A stretch of 7,348 nt of DNA from Desulfobacteraceae bacterium (GTDB lineage: Bacteria > Desulfobacterota > Desulfobacteria > Desulfobacterales > Desulfosarcinaceae), in contig JALVRI010000058.1 in NCBI GenBank assembly GCA_027031325.1, forward strand, positions 1 to 7,348, read 5' to 3'. Every line of letters starts with the position of its first letter. The first letter of the stretch is position 1. The notes beneath the pieces are model-generated. The model was not told where the DNA came from. It saw nothing but the letters and a program-made list of their open reading frames with translations, and ran no database searches. Positions 1-5,988 of the stretch are shown here, piece after piece. The position numbers and the translations under genes are program-made.

Positions 1-155
1 GGTGTCAGGCCGATGATGCTGCGCATGGTGGTGCTCTTGCCGGCCCCGTTACGGCCCAGCAGGCAAACGATTTCACCGGGCTCGACTTCCAGCGAAATGC
101 CGAAAAGTACGTGGCTCAGGCCGTAGTAGGTATGAATATCTTTCAGGCTGAGCAT
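1..155 (-). CDS. livF: LivF, branched-chain amino acid ABC transporter ATPase (5' part only)
   Basis: This is the first 51 codons of the second ATPase of the HAAT importer; the rest lies beyond the left edge. Reading from the ATG at 155, the protein starts MLSLKDIHTYYGLSHVLFGI and has a complete Walker A motif, GRNGAGKST, at residues 34-42. The aromatic A-loop candidate is the YY at residues 10-11, in the usual LivF position. LivF pairs with LivG on the cytoplasmic face and hydrolyses ATP to drive uptake. The start overlaps the end of livG by 13 bases, and a GGGAGG ribosome site lies inside livG at 165-170, 9 bases before the ATG, so the two are probably translationally coupled. The family is clear from the N-terminal sequence and the livG-livF order; signature, Walker B and H-loop cannot be checked here. 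Confidence 0.92.
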   Translation of the reverse strand, partial: MLSLKDIHTYYGLSHVLFGISLEVEPGEIVCLLGRNGAGKSTTMRSIIGLT

Positions 156-892
156 GTATCGGCACCTCCCAGGTAGGCTTCCCGGACCCGTTTGTCGGCC
201 CGTACCCTTTCGGGTATGTCCTGGATGATGGTCCGGCCCTGCTGCATGACCATGATCCGGTCGGCGATTGAAAAAACCATTTCCATGTCGTGTTCACAAA
301 AAAGGAGAGTCAGGCCCATCTGCCTGCAAAGCCGCTGCATCAGCTTGAGGGTGGCCGCGGTTTCTTCGGGTGACATGCCGGCGGTGGGCTCGTCCATGAT
401 TATCAGCTCGGGCTTGCTGCCCAGGGTGATGGCTATTTCCAGCACCTTGCGGTCGCCATGGGAAAGGTTCGCGCAGATCCTGTCGGCCTTATCGGCCAGT
501 CCCACGTTTTGCAGAATCCGAATGGTATCTTCCAGGCACATCCGGGAAGCAGTCTGAAACAGGTTCCATGTTTTGCTCTGGCGGGCCAGGACAGCTATCT
601 GGACGTTTTCAAGCACTGTCAGCCGGTCGAATACGTTTACCACCTGGTAAGAGCGGGCTATTCCGCGGCGGCACACCTTGTGAGGGGGAAGCCCGGCGAT
701 ATTTTTACCCTTGAAAAGGATTTCACCCCGGTCCGGGACAAGCTGGCCGGTTATTAGGTGAAAGAGGGTGGTCTTGCCGGCGCCGTTGGGACCGATTACC
801 GCCACCACTTCGCCGGGAGCCACGTGGAGATGGGCGCCGTCGACCGCCTTGAAACCGCCGAAGGTCTTGACCAGCTCATTTACCCGCAGCAT
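143..892 (-). CDS. livG: LivG, branched-chain amino acid ABC transporter ATPase
   Basis: This 249-residue cytoplasmic ATPase is one of the two nucleotide-binding subunits of a HAAT-family importer. All ABC motifs are present: Walker A GPNGAGKT at 34-41, Q-loop SYQ at 81-83, signature LSHGDRK at 143-149, Walker B LIIMDE with D167 and E168, and the switch histidine H201 in CEHDM. The length is close to the usual 250-260 residues. LSHGD followed by RKVLEIA, and the long insert between the Q-loop and signature, are typical of LivG rather than LivF. The ATG at 890-892 has a GGGGAGG ribosome site at 898-904, five bases upstream. The gene overlaps livM by 17 bases and livF by 13, so it sits in the middle of a coupled operon. 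The product appears intact. The exact cargo of the importer is not determined by this subunit. Confidence 0.95.
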   Translation of the reverse strand: MLRVNELVKTFGGFKAVDGAHLHVAPGEVVAVIGPNGAGKTTLFHLITGQLVPDRGEILFKGKNIAGLPPHKVCRRGIARSYQVVNVFDRLTVLENVQIAVLARQSKTWNLFQTASRMCLEDTIRILQNVGLADKADRICANLSHGDRKVLEIAITLGSKPELIIMDEPTAGMSPEETAATLKLMQRLCRQMGLTLLFCEHDMEMVFSIADRIMVMQQGRTIIQDIPERVRADKRVREAYLGGADTCSA

Positions 893-1817
893 TATCGCCT
901 CCCCGCCTGATCATGCCCAGAACCCCTTCGGGCAGGAAGAAGATCAACAAGATCAAAACGACCCCCAGCACCAGGGTCCAGTACTCGGTGTAACTGCCCA
1001 CCACGGTCCGCAGCACAACTATGATGGCTGCTCCCAGCAGGGGGCCGAAGAAGGTGAACCAACCTCCCAGCAGGCACATGATCAGGATTTCGAGGGAAAG
1101 GGTCCAGAACATCATGTCGGGAAACACGGACCCTTCCACGGTCACAAAGAGGGTGCCTGCCACCCCGGCGAAAAAGGCGGCCATAACCTGGCCGGCCAGT
1201 TGATGGCCGGTTACGTTTATGCCTACCGCCCGGCAGCGTTCGGGGTTGTCGCGGATACCGGTAAAGACCATTCCGAACGGGGAGGTCACGATACGGTACA
1301 TCACGGCCAGGCAGGCTCCGGTAACCAGGACCACGAAGAGATAGGCCCCCCTGGATGTGCCTATAAGATCGGGCACCGGAATACCGTGGATACCGTCGTC
1401 GCCGCCGGTAAAAGAATACCAGCGGTAAACAATCGCCCAAACCAAAGAACCGAGCGAGATCTGGAGCATGCCGAAGTAAAGGGCCGAAAGGCGCACTGTC
1501 AGCAGGCCCATGATCAAACCCAGCAGGGCCGCCGCCAGGGGGGCGGCCAGGTAACCGAGCCAGGCCGGCAATCCGGTCTTGGTCAGGATCAGGGCCAGGC
1601 AGTAGGCACCCGTTCCGTAGAAAACCGCGTGGTGGAACTGGTACATGCCTCCGAAACCGAGGACCAGGTTGAGGCTGGTTGCCAGCAGTCCGGTTGTCAG
1701 GATCAGGGCCAGCAGGTAGAGGTAATAGCGGGGCAGGATCAAGGCCAGGAGCATGAAACCGGCCACGGTTCCCAGGGCCGCCGCTGTTTTTTTTATGCCC
1801 GTATTTTCAGGTTTCAC
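876..1817 (-). CDS. livM: LivM, branched-chain amino acid ABC transporter permease (GTG start)
   Basis: This is a 313-residue, strongly hydrophobic inner-membrane permease of the BPD_transp_2 family; with LivH it forms the translocation path. Family landmarks in order are the first membrane segment (about 15-30), LNLVLGFGGMYQFHHAVFYG (50-69), GGDDGIHGIP (138-147), the cytoplasmic coupling stretch IRDNPERCRAVGINV (188-202) that contacts the ATPase, GPLLGAA (258-264) and PEGVLG near the C terminus. The start is GTG (minus-strand reading of 1815-1817), preceded by AGGGG at 1827-1831 with a 9-base spacer; that ribosome site overlaps the livH stop region. Only 12 bases separate livH from livM, and livM overlaps livG by 17. 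The polar first ten residues followed by a transmembrane helix fit a cytoplasmic N terminus. No breaks are visible. Confidence 0.93.
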   Translation of the reverse strand: MKPENTGIKKTAAALGTVAGFMLLALILPRYYLYLLALILTTGLLATSLNLVLGFGGMYQFHHAVFYGTGAYCLALILTKTGLPAWLGYLAAPLAAALLGLIMGLLTVRLSALYFGMLQISLGSLVWAIVYRWYSFTGGDDGIHGIPVPDLIGTSRGAYLFVVLVTGACLAVMYRIVTSPFGMVFTGIRDNPERCRAVGINVTGHQLAGQVMAAFFAGVAGTLFVTVEGSVFPDMMFWTLSLEILIMCLLGGWFTFFGPLLGAAIIVVLRTVVGSYTEYWTLVLGVVLILLIFFLPEGVLGMIRRGGDNAAGK

Positions 1818-1829
1818 TGTCCGTCGCCC

Positions 1830-2723
1830 CTACCAGATTGCCTTGAGCAGGCCCCGGGGCCTTATCAGCAGGACTATGACCACGGCCATGTAAGGAAAGA
1901 CGATGGCGAACTGGGGCCAGACAAGGATGCCTATGGCGTCGGTCAGGCCGAAGATCGCTGCTCCCAGCAAGGCCCCCCAGATGTTACCCAGCCCGCCGAT
2001 GATGACTATCAGGAAAGCCTCGATGATGATGGTGTGATCCATCCCCTGGGTAATGTTTTGGGTGGGAGCCACCAGGGCCCCGCCCAGCCCGGCCAGGTAA
2101 CACCCGATTACAAAAACGGCCGCAAAGACCCGGCTGACATCTATGCCGATGGCGTCCACCATCTCGCGGTCCACGGCTGCGGCCCGGGCTATCTTGCCTA
2201 TTCTGGTCTTGTTGGTAAGCAGCCAGAGCCCCAGGGCCACCAGGGGGCCCATTATCAGCAGGAAAAGACTGTAACGCGGAAAAGGCAGGCCCGCCAGGTC
2301 GAAGGATCCCTGCAGCCAGGCAGGAGCGTTGAGGCTGCGGTAATCCGAGCCCCAGATCATCTTGACCAGGTCGGCGAAGATCAGGGTGAAGGCGAAGGTG
2401 AAGAGCAGCAGCATCAGGTGCTCGCGATCGTAGAGCCGGCAGAGCAATCCCCTTTCAAGGACCAGGCTGACGGCGGCCACCACCAAGGGCGCCAGTACCA
2501 GGGCGGCGATGAAACCGAAACCGGTCTGACCGTAAAAGTTTGCGACCGAGAAGGTGACGAAGGCCCCGATCATGTACAGGGAGCCATGGGCCACGTTGGG
2601 GATGCGCAGCACCCCCAACACCAGGCTCAGGCCGGAAGAGACGATAAAAAGGATGGTGGTACGGCTGAGCCCCACCAATACTTGTTGCATCAAGGCCGCG
2701 AAAGTTATCCCGCCGGAATGCAT
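1830..2723 (-). CDS. livH: LivH, branched-chain amino acid ABC transporter permease
   Basis: This 297-residue inner-membrane permease (BPD_transp_2) is the partner of LivM. Diagnostic stretches are GLSLVLGVLRIPNVAHGSLYM (31-51), with the near-invariant N-x-AHG; the coupling region ARAAAVDREMVDAIGIDV (179-196); AGLGGALVAP (211-220); and IIGGLGNIWGALLGAA (241-256). It ends in the typical IRPRGLL. It lies 28 bases after the binding-protein stop. The start is uncertain. The ATG at 2723 has its nearest purine-rich site (AGGGGG) about 13 bases away, which is long. Family LivH proteins usually begin close to the residue equivalent of Met12 (MQQVLVGLS), but that ATG (2688-2690) lacks a good ribosome site too. 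I keep the longer form because its spacing to the upstream gene is normal for an operon. Otherwise the protein looks complete and functional. Confidence 0.92.
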   Translation of the reverse strand: MHSGGITFAALMQQVLVGLSRTTILFIVSSGLSLVLGVLRIPNVAHGSLYMIGAFVTFSVANFYGQTGFGFIAALVLAPLVVAAVSLVLERGLLCRLYDREHLMLLLFTFAFTLIFADLVKMIWGSDYRSLNAPAWLQGSFDLAGLPFPRYSLFLLIMGPLVALGLWLLTNKTRIGKIARAAAVDREMVDAIGIDVSRVFAAVFVIGCYLAGLGGALVAPTQNITQGMDHTIIIEAFLIVIIGGLGNIWGALLGAAIFGLTDAIGILVWPQFAIVFPYMAVVIVLLIRPRGLLKAIW

Positions 2724-2751
2724 TGCTGGTTTGGGTCCCCCTCAGATGGGG

Positions 2752-3966
2752 TTATTTTTTTCGTTGCCGGGCAATCTCGTCGCAGCCTGGCATGACGTCT
2801 TTTCCGGCAATGGTGACGATATCATCGGCTATCAGGAAGTTGTAGCCGGACACTTTTTTGGTCGTACCCATGAACATGGGCAGCATGGCCTGGTGATCAC
2901 AGGCCCGCATGGTCACCTTGCCTATCGGGCTGTCTACCGTCATTGCCTCCATGGCCTTGATGAAGGCTTGCGGCTTGACCTTGCCGGCTTTGCGGTACGC
3001 CCCGGCTATGAAACGGGCCGCCAGCAGGCCGTAGATCGCGCCTACTGCCGGTTTGCGCTTGTAGGCGGCCTCGAAACGCTTCACGAAAGCCTGGTTCTCG
3101 GGGCTCTCGGGGTAATAGAAAAAGTAATTCGAGGTTCCGATAACACCTTCAGGAGCGTTGAGCCCCAGGGGTTTGAGAGTTGAAAGCTCGGTTGCCGTGT
3201 GCATGTAGAAGGGCACCCGCTTGTTGAACCCCGTGGCCTTGGCGGCCTTGAGGAAAGGCACGCAGTCGCGGCCGCCGGTGGCCACTATGACCGCGTCGGG
3301 CTTGGCCGACAGGATGGCGGTGATGTAAGGTGTGAAATCCGGTTCGCCCACTTTCCACCAGGACTGGCCCAGGAGGGTGACTTGGGGCTTCAGTTTCCTG
3401 AGGTTGTTCCAGACCGCATCGGCGATGGCATGGCCGTATTCGTAGTCGTCACCGGCGATCCAGTATTTGAGATAAGGCTTTTTGGCAAGCCCCACTGCAG
3501 CGGCCTTGCCTGCCAGGGCAGTGTTCTCGGTGATCGAGAAGACATAGTCGTGCCCCTTGGCACCGGTTATCTTGGCACTTTTGGCAAAGGTGACCAGGAA
3601 AGGAACTTTCTCTTTGCGGCACAGGTCGGATATGGCCAGGGCCAGGGCGCTGTTGATGGTCCCCATCATGATATCGACGTTCTTGCGGTAGATCAGTTCC
3701 TTGGCGGCCGAAAGTCCGATGTCCACCTTGAACTTGCTGTCCCGGGTGACAAACTCGATCTTGTGACCCAAAACCCCGCCGCCGGCGTTGATGCGATCGA
3801 TCTCCAGCTTGAAAGCGTCCCGCACGTCATTGGTATAGGTGCTGGGCGGGCCGCTGTAGCAGTCTACGATGCCGACGGTGATGGTTTTGGCCGCAACCGG
3901 GGCTGCAACCGGCAATAAGACCAGGACGGACAGGCAAAAACAGGCAAGACCAAACAAGCGTTTCAT
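2752..3966 (-). CDS. livK: Periplasmic substrate-binding protein of a branched-chain amino acid-type ABC transporter (LivJ/LivK-like)
   Basis: This 404-residue protein is the extracytoplasmic receptor for the LivHMGF importer. It begins MKRLFGL, followed by a hydrophobic core and VAAPVAA|KT, a good signal peptidase I site after residue 26; there is no lipobox, so it should be free in the periplasm. The mature part starts TITVGIVDCYSG and continues with DAFKLEIDRINAGGGVLGHK (51-69), the hallmark of Peripla_BP_6 receptors. Later landmarks are the inter-lobe GDDYEYGHAIADA (172-184) and DFTPYITAILSAKPDAVIV (210-228). The reading frame stays open upstream to 4083, but the ATG at 3966 is preferred because it gives the signal peptide and has a strong ribosome site. 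Five cysteines remain in the mature protein. The ligand cannot be read from sequence: this family takes leucine-type amino acids but also amides, urea and aromatic acids. Confidence 0.9.
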   Translation of the reverse strand: MKRLFGLACFCLSVLVLLPVAAPVAAKTITVGIVDCYSGPPSTYTNDVRDAFKLEIDRINAGGGVLGHKIEFVTRDSKFKVDIGLSAAKELIYRKNVDIMMGTINSALALAISDLCRKEKVPFLVTFAKSAKITGAKGHDYVFSITENTALAGKAAAVGLAKKPYLKYWIAGDDYEYGHAIADAVWNNLRKLKPQVTLLGQSWWKVGEPDFTPYITAILSAKPDAVIVATGGRDCVPFLKAAKATGFNKRVPFYMHTATELSTLKPLGLNAPEGVIGTSNYFFYYPESPENQAFVKRFEAAYKRKPAVGAIYGLLAARFIAGAYRKAGKVKPQAFIKAMEAMTVDSPIGKVTMRACDHQAMLPMFMGTTKKVSGYNFLIADDIVTIAGKDVMPGCDEIARQRKK

Positions 3967-3972
3967 GGCAAA

Positions 3973-3979
3973 CCTCCCT
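3973..3979 (-). promoter_or_regulatory. Ribosome binding site that fixes the start of the binding-protein gene
   Basis: AGGGAGG on the minus strand lies 6 bases before the ATG at 3966. It decides between this start and a possible in-frame start 117 bases upstream. The upstream start would put a polar stretch before the signal peptide and overlap the end of the preceding gene. Confidence 0.85.
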
Positions 3980-4007
3980 GCTTGGGGTGGGAAGAAGGGA
4001 TACTGAA

Positions 4008-4029
4008 ACCGGCCGGAACTTGGGCCGGT
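4008..4029 (-). repeat. GC-rich inverted repeat (hairpin) in the liv leader
   Basis: Seven-base perfect arms, ACCGGCC and GGCCGGT, flank an 8-base loop, 41 bases upstream of the binding-protein ATG. On the minus strand it is followed by TTCAGTATCCC, with no run of T, so it is not a standard intrinsic terminator. It could stabilise the 5' end of the liv mRNA, act as a weak pause site after the upstream cassette, or have no function. Confidence 0.5.
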
Positions 4030-4079
4030 ATAACGCTTGGGGGTAGTCACATAATAGCTAACAGCGCTGTGGCCGTTCG

Positions 4080-4685
4080 TCAACCTTGATCTTGCCCCCG
4101 CCCGAAAGCCCGTCCGTCGTTGCAGGGAGGCGCAGCAGCAGCCAGGATGGCCTTGAGAAAAACCTGAAAGCTGTGGGACCGGGTGTTATCAGGGTCAAGC
4201 AGCCTGCCGATTAATCTTGATCCGCTGATTTTCTGGTAACGGCCGTTGGTGAGAATTTCCAGCTCTTTTGCCGGGGACTGTAGCTTGTCAGGATGGCGGT
4301 ATTTACTTTTTGCCTGCAGCCTGGCCAGTTTTTTGATTCCCAATGCATTTCCAACGGCCTCCAGATCGGCCAGGTACCAGCTTTCGATTTCCCTGCAGGC
4401 GATGCGGACAAATGTTTCCGGCCGGCCGGCGCGCCGGCAAAGGGCTTTCAGCCTGGCTTTGATTGCATGGCAGTCGGCGGCATCCTGGTCTCTCAGGACG
4501 ATGAACTTTGCACCCGGCACGCGGTAACCCCTGATTCTCCTGACCAGCTGTTTTTCAAGATCCTGCTTGCCTTCGAAGATGATACAGCGCCAGGAAACAT
4601 CAGCCGGCAAAATTTTCTCCAGCAGTCCGTTCAGCATTTCCCTGGCAGAGCGTTCTTCCAGCAAAAACACCAGGTGGGGTGTCAT
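4080..4685 (-). CDS. DUF4276-type, TOPRIM-like protein paired with an AAA ATPase
   Basis: This 201-residue protein has the layout of DUF4276/RloB-like proteins, which resemble the TOPRIM fold. It has a short beta strand then an acidic pair (LVFLLEERSAREMLNGLL, E10/E11 at the expected metal-binding Glu position). A second strand ends in a D-x-D (FIVLRDQDAAD, D66 and D68), followed by REIESWYLAD (98-107), the family's conserved E-x-W region. Near the C terminus is NTRSHSFQVFLKAI (168-181). These acidic residues could coordinate metal in a nuclease site, but catalysis is inferred. The start at 4685 is chosen because ATG overlaps the ATPase stop as ATGA; the frame opens 12 codons earlier, but those lie inside the ATPase gene. 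AGGGG sits 10 bases upstream. The product would act with the ATPase encoded just before it, in the cytoplasm. Its target is unknown. Confidence 0.82.
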   Translation of the reverse strand: MTPHLVFLLEERSAREMLNGLLEKILPADVSWRCIIFEGKQDLEKQLVRRIRGYRVPGAKFIVLRDQDAADCHAIKARLKALCRRAGRPETFVRIACREIESWYLADLEAVGNALGIKKLARLQAKSKYRHPDKLQSPAKELEILTNGRYQKISGSRLIGRLLDPDNTRSHSFQVFLKAILAAAAPPCNDGRAFGRGQDQG

Positions 4686-5860
4686 GTCGTGAAAGCCCCT
4701 TCGAAAAAGCCTTGTTTCCACAGGTACCCCATCTTGTCGCCTTGTTCCATGTAAGCTGCGATCTGGGGGTCGTCCTTGGCTCGCCTGATGTGGCTGTAAC
4801 CGTCTTTTTTTTCAATCCAAAATACTTCTTCAAGCCTGGCGCCGTTTAAAAAATCCGGCGAGTGGGTGGATACAAAGACTTGTCCTCCTCGAATGGCGTA
4901 GAGCCGGAATTCTTCTATCAGTTCTTCCAGAAGAATAGGGTAAAGTTGGTTTTCAGGCTCCTCCACGCACAGTAAGGGATGGGGGGAAGGATCGTACAAA
5001 AGCACCAGGTAGGCGAACATCTTCAGTGTTCCATCTGATACGTAACGCGCCAGGAAGGGGTCTTTGAAAGCCTGATCCCGGAATTTAAGCAGAACCCGTC
5101 CATCTTCGGTTGTCTTGGCTTCCACTCGATCCAACCCCGGAACCCTTGCGGCAAGTTTGCTGCAAACCTTGTCGAAAAGTTCCCGGTGGTGCTCAAACAG
5201 GTACTGGGTTACAAGTGCAAGGTTTTCTCCTTCCCGGGAGAGGTGTTCTGCATAAGCATCGTCGGGAACGCGGCGGGCGCTGCTGATATGGAAATCTGAG
5301 ACATGCCAGTTTTCTATGAGACGGCCGAATTTCATGGCTACCGGAAAACGCTGGAATTGGGCCAGTCCCTTTATGGCCAGAATGGATGGATCGGCAAGGG
5401 TTTGTTCTTCCCGCTCAAGCTCATTTACGTCCGCTACCTGTTCCAGTTCGTTGGTTACCGCTGTGCCCTTGCCGTTGCTGAAATCAAGGAAATGCCATGG
5501 CTTTCCCCTGCTTCCACGCCGGTATTTCAGGATTTCGCGAGAGACAAACGGACGGCCCTTCTTTTCATCGATGGCAAGGTGATAGGTGACAAGTGGGTCC
5601 GTATGTTTCTGGCGGAACTTGATGGTGATCTTGATTGGTCCCCGGCAATTCCGGCTGCGGACCTCTCTGAATCCTCCTCTTTTACTCAGAGCTTTATGGA
5701 CGTTGTCGGTAAGGGCGTCTTTCAGGAATCCGAACACGTCAAACAGGGTTGATTTACCCGATCCATTGGCGCCGACAATGACGCAGAGGCTGGGAATTCC
5801 CGTCATGCGGGCATTTTTGAAAGGCCTGAAATTAACCAGCTCGATGGCTTCGATCTTCAT
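4682..5860 (-). CDS. AAA_21 / RecF-OLD-like ABC ATPase
   Basis: This 392-residue cytoplasmic ATPase belongs to the SMC/RecF/OLD side of the ABC ATPases. It opens with MKIEAIELVNFRPFKNARM, the RecF-like first strand. Motifs are Walker A GANGSGKST (30-38), the family stretch GENLALVTQYL (211-221), signature VSDGTLKM (274-281), Walker B LLCVEEPENQLYP with E300/E301 (glutamate at the usual aspartate position, common in this group), and switch histidine H333 in VSTHSPDFLNG. The tail has DKMGYLWKQGFFEG (375-388), a W-x-x-G ending I associate with ATPases paired with DUF4276 partners. No nuclease domain is fused to it; a TOPRIM-like partner is encoded immediately downstream with an ATGA overlap. The ATG at 5860 has GGAG at 5869-5872, 8 bases away. 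Such ATPases clamp or sense DNA or translation-linked ligands; a role in phage defence is plausible but unproven. Confidence 0.86.
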   Translation of the reverse strand: MKIEAIELVNFRPFKNARMTGIPSLCVIVGANGSGKSTLFDVFGFLKDALTDNVHKALSKRGGFREVRSRNCRGPIKITIKFRQKHTDPLVTYHLAIDEKKGRPFVSREILKYRRGSRGKPWHFLDFSNGKGTAVTNELEQVADVNELEREEQTLADPSILAIKGLAQFQRFPVAMKFGRLIENWHVSDFHISSARRVPDDAYAEHLSREGENLALVTQYLFEHHRELFDKVCSKLAARVPGLDRVEAKTTEDGRVLLKFRDQAFKDPFLARYVSDGTLKMFAYLVLLYDPSPHPLLCVEEPENQLYPILLEELIEEFRLYAIRGGQVFVSTHSPDFLNGARLEEVFWIEKKDGYSHIRRAKDDPQIAAYMEQGDKMGYLWKQGFFEGAFTT

Positions 5861-5889
5861 GGGAGAATCTCCGTCGGCCAGAAATTTTT

Positions 5890-5918
5890 ATTACATGACA
5901 ATATACTATACATGCCAA
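5890..5918 (-). promoter_or_regulatory. Candidate sigma-70 promoter for the ATPase/DUF4276 cassette
   Basis: On the minus strand, TTGGCA (5913-5918, five of six to consensus) is followed after 17 bases by TGTAAT (5890-5895, five of six). This predicts transcription starting near 5883 and a leader of about 23 bases before the ATG at 5860. A second option in the same stretch is TTACAA (5927-5932), 16 bases, TATAGT (5905-5910). The surrounding 60 bases (5881-5940) have only 15 G or C, in keeping with a promoter. Confidence 0.5.
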
Positions 5919-5932
5919 TGATTGTCTTGTAA
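5891..5932. repeat. Operator-like inverted repeat spanning the cassette promoter
   Basis: TTACATGACAAT (5891-5902) and ATTGTCTTGTAA (5921-5932) are inverted copies matching at 11 of 12 positions, separated by 18 bases. A third copy of the half-site, ACATGCCAAT (5910-5919), lies in the same orientation as the left arm, 17 bases further along. It forms a tight palindrome with the right arm (8 of 10 matches, one-base centre at 5920). The copies cover the -10 and -35 boxes of the candidate promoter, as expected for a repressor operator. No T-run follows on the minus strand, so it is not a terminator for fumarase. Confidence 0.6.
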
Positions 5933-5988
5933 CAGATTTTTTCAGGCTTTTATTATGCCGGCAACTTTTGCGGGGCTGCCGCCGGTTC

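Larger units (their letters stand above)
3967..4079 (-). promoter_or_regulatory. Leader and probable promoter region of the liv operon
   Basis: This 113-base gap separates the DUF4276-type gene from the liv binding-protein gene, the largest gap inside the cassette-liv block, and is where an independent liv promoter would be expected. It holds a TATTAT hexamer (minus strand, 4051-4056) resembling a -10 box. The best -35-like sequence, TTGACG at 4078-4083, is 21 bases away, which is too far for a good sigma-70 promoter, so I do not call an exact promoter. A 10-base perfect palindrome, ACAGCGCTGT, lies at 4061-4070 and a GC-rich hairpin at 4008-4029. The region ends in the strong ribosome site of the liv gene. 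Confidence 0.4.

Noticed and set aside
768..2795. 675-codon open frame on the plus strand across livG, livM and livH
   Set aside because: It is exactly antisense to three clear genes. Its translation is rich in Q, G, H and D with no recognisable domain, and it arises from the GC-rich codon use of the real genes.
3199..3918. 239-codon plus-strand open frame antisense to the binding-protein gene
   Set aside because: It lies wholly inside a well-supported gene on the other strand and has no family features.
4044..4049. Minimal start-stop (ATG TGA) in the liv leader, considered as a regulatory mini-ORF
   Set aside because: A six-base occurrence is expected by chance and there is no ribosome site before it.
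3967..4083. N-terminal extension of the binding protein to an upstream in-frame ATG
   Set aside because: It would bury the signal peptide behind 39 polar residues and overlap the preceding gene; the strong ribosome site belongs to the ATG at 3966.
5303..5752. 149-codon plus-strand frame antisense to the ATPase gene
   Set aside because: The opposite frame has intact Walker A, signature, Walker B and H-loop motifs; this frame has none.
5891..5932. Inverted repeat as an intrinsic terminator for fumarase
   Set aside because: The arms are AT-rich, the loop is 18 bases, and TAAAAATTTC rather than a T-run follows on the minus strand; overlap with promoter hexamers fits an operator better.
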